This document shows positions 26,321 through 33,646 of a DNA stretch of 61,597 bases, piece by piece. The stretch comes from Treponema sp. UBA4267 (GTDB taxonomy: Bacteria; Spirochaetota; Spirochaetia; Treponematales; Treponemataceae): assembly GCA_002395155.1 (NCBI GenBank), contig DGWD01000024.1, forward strand, positions 1-61,597. The letters are read 5' to 3'. The notes under the pieces are model-generated. The model was not told where the DNA came from, ran no database searches, and was given only the letters and a program-made list of their open reading frames with translations. The translations under genes and the position numbers were made by a program. Numbering within the stretch: position 1 is the stretch's first letter; each line of letters starts with the position of its first letter.

Positions 26321-27844
26321 TTAAATGATTTCTATCTTTCCAATAGAAGCTTTATCCTTGCTAAGTTCTTTTGTGTCTCCTTCTACACTGATAGAGGAAT
26401 CTTTTTCGGCAGCTTTTAGAAGGCCTTTTGCATTGCTGGAAGTAATTGTCATTGACATTTGTCCGCCGTTTGTACCGGTTTTTCCCCAGTGCTGACTTTC
26501 ATTTTCTTCGCATACTACAAAATAGTTTTCATTTGTGTATTCTTTATCATTTATACCAGCATAGAAAGTACAGTCTTTAACAGTAACTACTGCATGGGTA
26601 TTTGTAACGTAGAACATGGCTTCTTTATCATCTGCATACTGATTATGGAAAACGCAATTTTCAATCTGGAGTTTTCCCTGTCCAATTGAAGAGTCTCCCG
26701 AGAAACTTTGATAAATCATGATTGCACCCTGGCCTTTTCTAGCTCCTGTAAATTCAGAGTCGGTAATTTTAACGTTATTCAAACCTTCTATAACGACTGT
26801 CTGGGCGGCCAAAGCACTTCCTGTAATTCCGCTGGCAATAATGTCTCCTGTAGAATAAATGCATGGAGAATCGTTTGCCTGGGTTTTAAGAATGTTGTTT
26901 TTGCCTAAAACAGTAATGCTTCCACCACCTCTGTCTGTTGCAAGTGCCGCAGAGTTATTAGATTTTGTAGAAATGTAAACTCCTCCATCATTACTTGTTA
27001 CAGAACCCTTGTAAGAAGCAAAAAATCCACGGGAACCACGCTTGGAGTTGTTAATTGTAATTCCGTTTGTAACATTTATGTATGCATTGTCTGTGGCAAA
27101 AACGGCATTGGCATGAAGGGCATTTGTAGTAATTTTAACGCCATTTAAAGTCATTTTTGAATCTTTTCCCACAGCTACAAGTGCATTGTTTATTCCGTAG
27201 AAGTTATAGGCATCTTGATTGAGGGATTTTTCATCTGCATCACCTGTCTTTTCGATTGTTACATTGTTTAGGGTTAAAGAACCTCCGTTTATAACAAGGA
27301 AGGCAATTTCGTTAGCTGCAGAAACGCTTACTTTTCCGTCTTCAAAATCTTCTGCCGAATAAGTTACGTTCTGGCCGTCAATAAGATATTTAGCATGGTA
27401 GGTAACTTTTACTCCGCGGGCATTTGTAAAGCTGTATGTTATTGATTTAGCATCTGGATCTGAACATTTTGCTTCGAAAACGGAATTACGCATTCCTCCA
27501 GGACCCTTCTGACCAGGTTTTCCGCCAGGACCGCCTTTCCCACCTTTCCCAGGCCCTTTTCCAGGTCCACCTTTTGCAAAACTGCCAGTTTCAAAGTCTG
27601 ATTCAAAGTCTTCCTGACTGTTGGGAGGCATTCCAGGGCCACCGTTCTGGTCAAAATCTGGAGGCATCCCCATGTCATCTGAATTTCGCATTGGGGGTCT
27701 GTCCCCTTTTGGTAATTTTGACATTTCTTCTTTATCTGTTTTTTTTGAATTTTCTTTTGATAAATCTTTTGATTTACAGGCAGTTATGCAAAGTGCCGTA
27801 AATAACAAAAGGCTTGAAATAATTAGTAAAGTGTTTTTTTTCAT
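26321..27844 (-). CDS. Surface lipoprotein with a Gly/Pro/Met-rich arm and beta-helix domain
   Basis: The start was moved to 27844, which gives a classic lipoprotein signal MKKNTLLIISSLLLFTALCI with the lipobox Cys following in TAC; the upstream ATG at 27886 has no ribosome site. Residues 45-125 are low-complexity and rich in Gly, Pro, Met, Lys and Asp, including KGPGGMRN. The remaining 370 residues look like a right-handed parallel beta-helix, with repeated short strands such as SLTLNNVTIEKTGD and KMTLNGVKITTNALHANAV. Such domains bind or act on polysaccharide, or act as adhesins. I do not see a catalytic signature, so adhesin or carbohydrate binding is inference. Confidence 0.65.
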   Translation of the reverse strand: MKKNTLLIISSLLLFTALCITACKSKDLSKENSKKTDKEEMSKLPKGDRPPMRNSDDMGMPPDFDQNGGPGMPPNSQEDFESDFETGSFAKGGPGKGPGKGGKGGPGGKPGQKGPGGMRNSVFEAKCSDPDAKSITYSFTNARGVKVTYHAKYLIDGQNVTYSAEDFEDGKVSVSAANEIAFLVINGGSLTLNNVTIEKTGDADEKSLNQDAYNFYGINNALVAVGKDSKMTLNGVKITTNALHANAVFATDNAYINVTNGITINNSKRGSRGFFASYKGSVTSNDGGVYISTKSNNSAALATDRGGGSITVLGKNNILKTQANDSPCIYSTGDIIASGITGSALAAQTVVIEGLNNVKITDSEFTGARKGQGAIMIYQSFSGDSSIGQGKLQIENCVFHNQYADDKEAMFYVTNTHAVVTVKDCTFYAGINDKEYTNENYFVVCEENESQHWGKTGTNGGQMSMTITSSNAKGLLKAAEKDSSISVEGDTKELSKDKASIGKIEII

Positions 27845-28051
27845 AGAATATACAATCTCCTTAGATTTAATTTTTAATTTCCTCATGTAAAATATAATTT
27901 AGATTGGAGTTTCTTGTTACTAAGCAGTCCATAATGTTTTGTAATACAACAATTTATTATGAATGCAGATTTGTTCCATTATTCAGGAGAGAAAGTTTTT
28001 TTATAAAGACTAAATTTCTTAAGTAAATTTAAACTTTTTTAATGACAAAAA

Positions 28052-28104
28052 ATGCCTCTTCTGTTAGGATAAGGAAACTATTCTCTAACAAAAGAGGTAT
28101 TTTT
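28052..28104 (+). promoter_or_regulatory. 5' hairpin hiding the ribosome site of the amidohydrolase gene
   Basis: ATGCCTCTT-C-TGTTAG (28052-28067) pairs with CTAACA-A-AAGAGGTAT (28085-28100): 15 pairs with a single mismatch around a 17-base loop. The right arm contains the AGAGG ribosome site, and the hairpin runs into TTTT just before the ATG. It could work as a translational switch, a thermosensor or an attenuator. Confidence 0.55.
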
Positions 28105-28893
28105 ATGATTATCGATTTTCACGCCCATATATATCCAGAAAAAATTGCTGCTCGTGCAAGTTCCGCTATTTCAGTTTTTTATGAAAATGCTCCAATGGCA
28201 TGGACTGGAACTGCAGAAGAACTGATTGAAACCGGAAAAAAAGCTGGAGTTTCCAGTTATGTTGTTTGTTCAGCTGCAACAAGTCCTGCCCAGGTAGAAG
28301 TAATCAACAACTTCATCATTAAAGAAGCTCAAAAACACCCTGAATTCATTCCTTTTGGAACCATGCATCAGGATTACCAGAACTATGCAGAAGAACTTGA
28401 GCGTATTCATGCGGCAGGTTGTAAAGGAATTAAACTTCATCCTGATTTTCAGCATTTTGCAGTAGATGATCCAATTATGGACAAAATTTACGCTAAGGCA
28501 GAAGAATTAAACATGGCAATTCTTTTTCACGCTGGAGACCGCCGCTACGACTATTCAGGTCCAAAACGCTTTCTTAATCTTATTACAAAAAGACCTAATT
28601 TAAAGGTTATTGCGGCACATTTTGGTGGTTATACTGAATGGGAAGAGTCTATTCATTATCTTGTAGGTAAAAACATTTATTTTGATACTTCAAGCAGTTT
28701 CTGGAAGCTTCCATTAGATAAAGCAAAAGAAATGATAAAGAATCACGGCTATGAAAAGTTCCTGTTTGGTTCTGATTTTCCAATGTGGGATTTTAAAGGC
28801 GAACTGAACACAATTGACCAGCTTGGCCTAAGTGATAAAGAAAAAGAGGCTGTTTTATACGGAAACGCTAAAAAATTACTTGAAAGCCTATAA
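28105..28893 (+). CDS. Amidohydrolase-family metal-dependent hydrolase
   Basis: The start at 28105 follows AGAGG; an upstream in-frame ATG at 28042 would read through the hairpin. The 262-residue product is a compact TIM-barrel amidohydrolase of the COG2159 type. All metal and catalytic residues can be seen: HxH in IDFHAHIYPEK, His in GIKLHPDFQHF, His in MAILFHAGD, His in IAAHFGGYTEWEE and Asp in FGSDFPMWD. Relatives are decarboxylases or hydrolases of cyclic or aromatic acids, but the substrate is open. It converges on the TatD-like gene with a 6-base overlap. Confidence 0.88.
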   Translation: MIIDFHAHIYPEKIAARASSAISVFYENAPMAWTGTAEELIETGKKAGVSSYVVCSAATSPAQVEVINNFIIKEAQKHPEFIPFGTMHQDYQNYAEELERIHAAGCKGIKLHPDFQHFAVDDPIMDKIYAKAEELNMAILFHAGDRRYDYSGPKRFLNLITKRPNLKVIAAHFGGYTEWEESIHYLVGKNIYFDTSSSFWKLPLDKAKEMIKNHGYEKFLFGSDFPMWDFKGELNTIDQLGLSDKEKEAVLYGNAKKLLESL

Positions 28894-29772
28894 AAAGAGC
28901 TTTTTAAAATTGTCATCAACGGCGGCACTTAGCTTAGCTGTTGAGACATTCCTTTTAGATGCAATATATTCGTATATATAATGCATATTGTTTGGTGTAT
29001 TTATAGTATTTTTTAGAGGAACTGGTGCATAATAAGGCGAATCTGATTCAATTAAAATACGATCTTTTGGGACGTAGGATACTATATCAGCCATATCTTG
29101 GGCCGCTTTTTTACCAGAATAAGTAACCGCACCGCTAAAACTAATGTACCAACCCAAATCCAAAAAGAAATCAAGTTCAGATTTTGAATATGAATATCCG
29201 TGAATAACGCCCTTATTCCATTTAATAGCCTTTAATACATCGGAAGTTTCATTAAAGCCCTTTCTTGAATGAACAATTACCGGCATATTAAGTTTTTTAC
29301 CCAGAGTCATCTGCAAAGCAAAAAGGTCTCTTTCGTCAGAAATGATGGAGTTGTCAAAATAGTCGTGTTCCCTGCCCTCATATTCTACAGAATCCCAATC
29401 ATGATCAATTCCACAAGGACCAATTGCAACAAGGCGGTTTGAATATTCATCATCAGAATCTTTAAAAGATGTAATTGTGTCTTCCAAAGTTTCAATGTAT
29501 TCGTAACGGTTTTCAACTGAATCTAAATCACCCATAATTCCAGCCGAAAAATACATCATCTGATTTGCAATTCTTTTAGCGTTGTCATCATCAATTAATT
29601 CTATAGCCTCGCGAACTAAATCGACTCTGTTCCACAAATCATCTGCCTTAATTCCTGTATCAAGAGCAAAAAAAGGTTTAGAAGTGGCCATTTCGGTAAG
29701 TACCTGGGCTGCAAAATCTGAGTCAGGATCTTGGGTCATTTTTGTAAAATTAAAAAGCAAATCCGAATACAT
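28888..29772 (-). CDS. TatD-like protein lacking the N-terminal metal ligands
   Basis: The 294-residue protein follows the TatD order: MPVIVHSRKGF, GVIHGYSYSKSE and LIESDSPYYAP correspond to the family's HSR, HCFS and ETDSP blocks. The N-terminal DxHxH motif reads FALDTGIKADDL and has no His, and the usual GEIGLDY block is GPCGIDHDWD without the Glu. Two metal sites therefore look lost, so nuclease activity is doubtful. It may be a non-catalytic relative or use a different chemistry. Confidence 0.7.
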   Translation of the reverse strand: MYSDLLFNFTKMTQDPDSDFAAQVLTEMATSKPFFALDTGIKADDLWNRVDLVREAIELIDDDNAKRIANQMMYFSAGIMGDLDSVENRYEYIETLEDTITSFKDSDDEYSNRLVAIGPCGIDHDWDSVEYEGREHDYFDNSIISDERDLFALQMTLGKKLNMPVIVHSRKGFNETSDVLKAIKWNKGVIHGYSYSKSELDFFLDLGWYISFSGAVTYSGKKAAQDMADIVSYVPKDRILIESDSPYYAPVPLKNTINTPNNMHYIYEYIASKRNVSTAKLSAAVDDNFKKLFL

Positions 29773-29918
29773 AATAAAATATTATATCACTAATCAAATC
29801 TTTTTTCTGCTTTATATACTTTATATGATCTGTAGAATTTTAAAGACAATGCCCTAGTGTAATAAAGACCTATTTTTGTTATTATAAGCACAATTTTAAG
29901 AAGTCTGATGAGGTACTT

Positions 29919-31013
29919 ATGAACTTTTATATTCCAACTAATATATTTGTAGAAAAGGATTGTGTTACAAGGCATTCCAGCGAATTTGCACGTTTCGGGA
30001 AAAAAGCATTGATTGTAACGGGTGCCCATTCTGCCAAATCTAATGGTTCTTTAAACGATCTTATAAGTGTTTTAGAAAAAAATAATATTGGGTACCAGAT
30101 TTTTGATCAGGTGGAAGAAAATCCTTGTGTTGAAACAATTGCAAAAGCCGCCTCTGTGGGCAAAGATTTTAATGCTGATTTTGTAGTTGGAATTGGTGGT
30201 GGTTCCCCTCTGGATGCGGCAAAAGCTATTGCCCTTTTAATTGCGAACCCTTTGGAAAATGAGCAGGTACTTTATCAGAAAAAGGATTTGGGTCACCTGC
30301 CTGTAATTGCCGTTCCAACCACCTGCGGAACTGGTTCAGAAGCAACTGCTGTGTCTGTACTTACTAATCATCAGATGGGCTTAAAAAAAAGCATTCCTTA
30401 TAAAATTTTTCCAGAACTTGCACTTGTTGATGGAAAGTATCTGGCAGGAGCAAGCAAATCTTTGATTGTGAATACTGCAGTGGATGCTCTTGCTCATTTA
30501 ATTGAAAGTTACCTTAACAGTAAGGCAAATGATTTGAATAAAATGTTTTCGGAATATGGCTTAAAACTCTGGAGGCAAAATAAAGAATTGCTAAGTTTGG
30601 AAAAGCCTTTGAACGAAGATGATTTGCAAAAGCTTATGTTTACTTCTACCATCGCGGGAGTTTCAATTGCCCATACAGGAACAGGACTTCCTCACGGTAT
30701 GTCTTATGATTTAACCTATAGCTTTGGGATACCACACGGAAAAGCCTGCGGATATTTTCAGGCCGCCTACCTGGAAGTCTGCCAGAAACACCTGCCTGAC
30801 GAAGTAAAAAAAGTTCTTGAGCTTTTACAAATAGAAAATCTTAAAGAATTTCAGCTGATGATTGATAATCTTATTGGAAAATACAAACTTTCTAAGAAAG
30901 ATGCAGATAAATTTGCAGAGGCAATTTCACACAATGAAGGAAAACTTTCTGCAACTCCATTTAAAATCAGTCAGGAAGAAATTTTTCAGATTTATGAAAA
31001 ATCGGTTTTATAA
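29919..31013 (+). CDS. Iron-containing alcohol dehydrogenase
   Basis: The 364-residue enzyme is a group III NAD(P)-dependent alcohol dehydrogenase. The nucleotide-binding motif is FVVGIGGGSPLDAAKAIALL, followed by VPTTCGTGSEATAVSVLTNH. Metal ligands appear as Asp and His in NTAVDALAHLIESYLNS and His in HTGTGLPHGMSY and GIPHGKACGYF. The product probably interconverts alcohols or polyols with aldehydes or ketones. A GAGG ribosome site precedes the ATG. The aldo-keto reductase follows 113 bases later. Confidence 0.93.
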   Translation: MNFYIPTNIFVEKDCVTRHSSEFARFGKKALIVTGAHSAKSNGSLNDLISVLEKNNIGYQIFDQVEENPCVETIAKAASVGKDFNADFVVGIGGGSPLDAAKAIALLIANPLENEQVLYQKKDLGHLPVIAVPTTCGTGSEATAVSVLTNHQMGLKKSIPYKIFPELALVDGKYLAGASKSLIVNTAVDALAHLIESYLNSKANDLNKMFSEYGLKLWRQNKELLSLEKPLNEDDLQKLMFTSTIAGVSIAHTGTGLPHGMSYDLTYSFGIPHGKACGYFQAAYLEVCQKHLPDEVKKVLELLQIENLKEFQLMIDNLIGKYKLSKKDADKFAEAISHNEGKLSATPFKISQEEIFQIYEKSVL

Positions 31014-31126
31014 GTTTTAACTTTTCAAGAATATTTTTTAATCAATTATTCTATAGATTTTAACAATTAATTAAAAAGATTATCGATAATAATATTGGCT
31101 GCAAGGCATTTATAGGAGAAATCATA

Positions 31127-32113
31127 ATGTATATTGCAAGCGATAAACGATACGAAAAGATGACTTACAATCGTGTAGGAAATTCTGGACTCAAGCTTCC
31201 AGCAGTTTCTTTGGGCTTTTGGCACAATTTTGGTGATAAAGACAATTATTCTGTAATGGAAGAAATGTGTTTTACCGCCTTTGATAATGGAATTACCCAC
31301 TTTGACCTTGCAAATAACTACGGACCTGCTGCCGGAGCTGCCGAAAAGAACTTTGGTCGCATTTTCAAGGAGCACTTCAAGCCATACCGCGACGAAATGA
31401 TTATTTCTACAAAGGCCGGCTACTGGATGTGGAATGGACCTTATGGTGATGGAGGAAGCCGCAAATACCTCATCTCTTCACTTAATCAGAGTCTTGAACG
31501 AATGGGTCTGGATTATGTAGATATATTCTACCACCACAGAATGGATCCAAATACACCTCTCGAAGAAACTATGCTAGCCTTGGATCAGATTGTAAAAAGT
31601 GGAAAAGCTCTTTATGCAGGTCTTTCAAATTACGATGGTCCAACTCTTGCAAAGGCCACTGCAATTTTAGAGGAACTCCACACTCCTTTTATCATTAATC
31701 AGAACTCTTACAACATTTTGAACCGTACAATTGAAAATAACGGTCTTAAAGAAACTTCTGCAAAACTTGGTAAGGGAATTATCTGTTTTTCTCCCCTCGC
31801 CCAGGGACTTTTGACCGACCGCTACTTAAAAGACATTCCAGCAGACAGCCGTGTTAAAAAGGACGGTCGTTTCCTTAAGGAAGAAACTGTAAATGAGAAA
31901 AGAGACATGCTGATTAAGTTGAACAAAATTGCTGCAGCCCGTAATCAGACTTTGGCCGAAATGGCTCTTGCCTGGATTTTGAAGGATTCTGCAATTACTT
32001 CTGTTCTTGTTGGTGCTTCCAGACCTGGCCAGATTCTGGATAATATTAAGGCGCTGGAGAATACTTCTTTCAGTAAGGAAGAACTTGCAGCTATAGACAA
32101 ACTTACACTTTAG
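31127..32113 (+). CDS. Aldo-keto reductase (YghZ/glyceraldehyde-phosphate reductase type)
   Basis: The 328-residue NADPH-dependent reductase has the aldo-keto reductase tetrad. The Asp and Tyr are in FDLANNYGPA, the Lys in IISTKAGYWMWNG and the His in VDIFYHHRMD. The N-terminal pattern YNRVGNSGLKLPAVSLGFW matches the YghZ group acting on glyceraldehyde 3-phosphate and methylglyoxal. A TAGGAG ribosome site precedes the ATG. Its end overlaps the convergent TetR gene by 11 bases. Confidence 0.92.
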   Translation: MYIASDKRYEKMTYNRVGNSGLKLPAVSLGFWHNFGDKDNYSVMEEMCFTAFDNGITHFDLANNYGPAAGAAEKNFGRIFKEHFKPYRDEMIISTKAGYWMWNGPYGDGGSRKYLISSLNQSLERMGLDYVDIFYHHRMDPNTPLEETMLALDQIVKSGKALYAGLSNYDGPTLAKATAILEELHTPFIINQNSYNILNRTIENNGLKETSAKLGKGIICFSPLAQGLLTDRYLKDIPADSRVKKDGRFLKEETVNEKRDMLIKLNKIAAARNQTLAEMALAWILKDSAITSVLVGASRPGQILDNIKALENTSFSKEELAAIDKLTL

Positions 32114-32678
32114 AGGTGGAATAAAGGCCGGAAATAAGGACCTTGTCTATGGCTTTCCGGCTTTTTTCCCAATCTTCATCACTCTTGTTTATATCCCGGC
32201 GAACGGCATTAAGGCAGCCTGAAAACTGAAAGGCCAGAATGCTTTCCAGCTGTTTTTCGGTCATTGTGCTTTTTGGAAGCATTCTTTCAATAAAGGACTG
32301 AAGGTCACTCTGTAAATAGCGTTCAATAATCTGATTAGACAGGGCTGGATCGGTCAAAACATTCTTATATTTGCTGTTTTGTCTGATAAAGAGACATAGA
32401 GGCATTTTACAGGGATTTTTTTGGCTGGCTGAATAGGACTGCATGCTTTCCAGACTGGAAATTTGGGAAAAAACGTCATCCATAATTTCGGCAAGTACAT
32501 CTGCGAGAGTTGCATAATGCTGATAAAAGGTTGAACGGCTGATTTTAGAAAGATTACAAATATCTGTAATGCTAAAGCTGCCATAATTTCTTGTTTCAAG
32601 CAGTTTGAGGAAGGAGTCTTTAATTAATTCCCGGGAATGCAAGGCCCTTCTGTCAGTACTTTTATTGACCATAATCAT
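32103..32678 (-). CDS. TetR/AcrR-family regulator
   Basis: The 191-residue regulator has a clear TetR helix-turn-helix (about 10-58: FSITDICNLSKISRSTFYQH then YATLADV). The C-terminal domain is of the type seen in many Firmicute and spirochete regulators with QNSKYKNVL. Two matching palindromes and a further half-site lie in the gap before the divergent NifX-like gene, so autoregulation and control of that gene are likely. The ligand is unknown. Confidence 0.88.
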   Translation of the reverse strand: MIMVNKSTDRRALHSRELIKDSFLKLLETRNYGSFSITDICNLSKISRSTFYQHYATLADVLAEIMDDVFSQISSLESMQSYSASQKNPCKMPLCLFIRQNSKYKNVLTDPALSNQIIERYLQSDLQSFIERMLPKSTMTEKQLESILAFQFSGCLNAVRRDINKSDEDWEKSRKAIDKVLISGLYSTSKV

Positions 32679-32693
32679 AATTTAACATAATTC

Positions 32694-32750
32694 TCGTACA
32701 TACTGTATGAAATTGCAAGTTATCGTACACATTGTACGATATTGTACGAG
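32694..32750. promoter_or_regulatory. Operators between the TetR and NifX-like genes
   Basis: ATCGTACA-CAT-TGTACGAT (32722-32740) is a perfect 8-base inverted repeat. TCGTACA-TAC-TGTATGA (32694-32710) is a second copy with one mismatch. A half-site TTGTACGAG follows at 32742-32750. All share TCGTACA-N3-TGTACGA and lie just upstream of the TetR start, so this is the probable binding region of that protein. Confidence 0.6.
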
Positions 32751-32808
32751 ATTTTAGAACCTTTAATTATTAAATTTAAGGCAATAAATTAAAACTTAGG
32801 AGTTGTAT

Positions 32809-33204
32809 ATGAAAATTGCAGTAACTTATGATAAAGATTCTGGCGAAGTTTTCCAGCATTTTGGTAAAACTCAAAACTTTAAGATTTATGAAATTGAAAA
32901 TAAAGAGGTTATCAACTCCCAGGTAATTGATAACGGTGGTTTTGGACACCATGATCTTGCAACTTATTTGAAAAACTTAAGCATTAATATTCTTATTCTT
33001 GGAAATCGCGGTCAGGGCGCAATCGATGCCTTGAATGCAGCTGGAATTGAACAGGTTCCAGGCATTACAGGTTCTGCAGACGAAGCTGCTAAAGCCTTTG
33101 CGGCAGGAACTCTTCAGGGAAATCCTGATGCAAAATGTGATCACCACGGTGAACATCATCACCATGATCATGATGAAGGAAAAATCCCTCTGGTTAATCT
33201 CTAA
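32809..33204 (+). CDS. NifX/NafY-type iron-molybdenum cluster-binding protein with His-rich tail
   Basis: The start at 32809 follows AGGAG at 32798-32802; the TTG at 32803 is too close. The 131-residue protein matches the dinitrogenase iron-molybdenum cofactor-binding family (MKIAVTYDKDSGEVFQHFGK, then ILGNRGQGAIDALNAAGIE). The C-terminal tail CDHHGEHHHHDHDEGK could bind metal ions. No nitrogenase genes are present, so it probably handles iron-sulfur or metal cofactors of another enzyme. It is likely controlled by the divergent TetR. Confidence 0.88.
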   Translation: MKIAVTYDKDSGEVFQHFGKTQNFKIYEIENKEVINSQVIDNGGFGHHDLATYLKNLSINILILGNRGQGAIDALNAAGIEQVPGITGSADEAAKAFAAGTLQGNPDAKCDHHGEHHHHDHDEGKIPLVNL

Positions 33205-33261
33205 TTCCCCCGCCTGCTCTTCCAGGACTCCAGGTCGCATACCAAACCCGTCTTTTTCTTC

Positions 33262-33304
33262 TTGACGTGTTTTCAATTTCAACGTAATATTACAGTGTAA
33301 TATT
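33262..33304 (+). promoter_or_regulatory. Near-consensus promoter overlapped by a TetR-type operator
   Basis: TTGACG (33262-33267), a 17-base spacer and TAATAT (33285-33290) make a good sigma-70 promoter. AATATTAC-AGT-GTAATATT (33286-33304) is a perfect palindrome covering the -10 and start point, with the core TTACAGTGTAA shared with the operators at 5.67 and 7.95 kb. A ribosome site AAGGAG follows, yet only a 12-codon frame lies behind it. Confidence 0.6.
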
Positions 33305-33328
33305 TAATAAAAAGGAGAAGTAAAAATT

Positions 33329-33367
33329 ATGATGCCTTATAAGAGTGTATTTATCAAACTGTTTTAA
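33329..33367 (+). pseudogene. Truncated gene: start region only
   Basis: Behind a full promoter, operator and ribosome site lies a frame of 12 codons, MMPYKSVFIKLF, ending at TAA. It runs head-on into the broken GGDEF gene. This looks like the 5' end of a gene whose body was lost in a deletion. A genuine micro-peptide cannot be excluded. Confidence 0.45.
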
Positions 33368-33645
33368 TTTCTTTTGAAGAAACCCCTTAGCCAGCAGTTT
33401 GGTAAGGAACTTACTAAATCAACCTTCATATTTTTAATTACTTCGTCGCCAACATAATGTCCATAGCGGTCATTAACTGCCTTAAAATCGTCAATATCTG
33501 CAATAGCGATTGTGTAATTTCTTCCGCTGGTCTTAAAATTATTCAGATATTCTGCAAGAATTTTATCTCCAAAACTTCTGCTGCCAGCCCCTGTAAGACT
33601 GTCGGTTGCAACTTCATCCTTGAGAATTTCGGTTTCCTTATACAT
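33364..33645 (-). pseudogene. Truncated GGDEF (diguanylate cyclase) fragment
   Basis: The 93-codon frame starts one base after the ligase stop and opens MYKETEILKDEVATDSLTGA. It continues with the first half of a GGDEF domain (TIAIADIDDFKAVNDRYGHY, VGDEVIKNM). The text then diverges and stops before the GGDEF signature, and no C-terminal half is found. It should be inactive as a cyclase. The break lies next to the truncated plus-strand gene, suggesting one deletion removed parts of both. Confidence 0.65.
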
Positions 33646-33646
33646 T

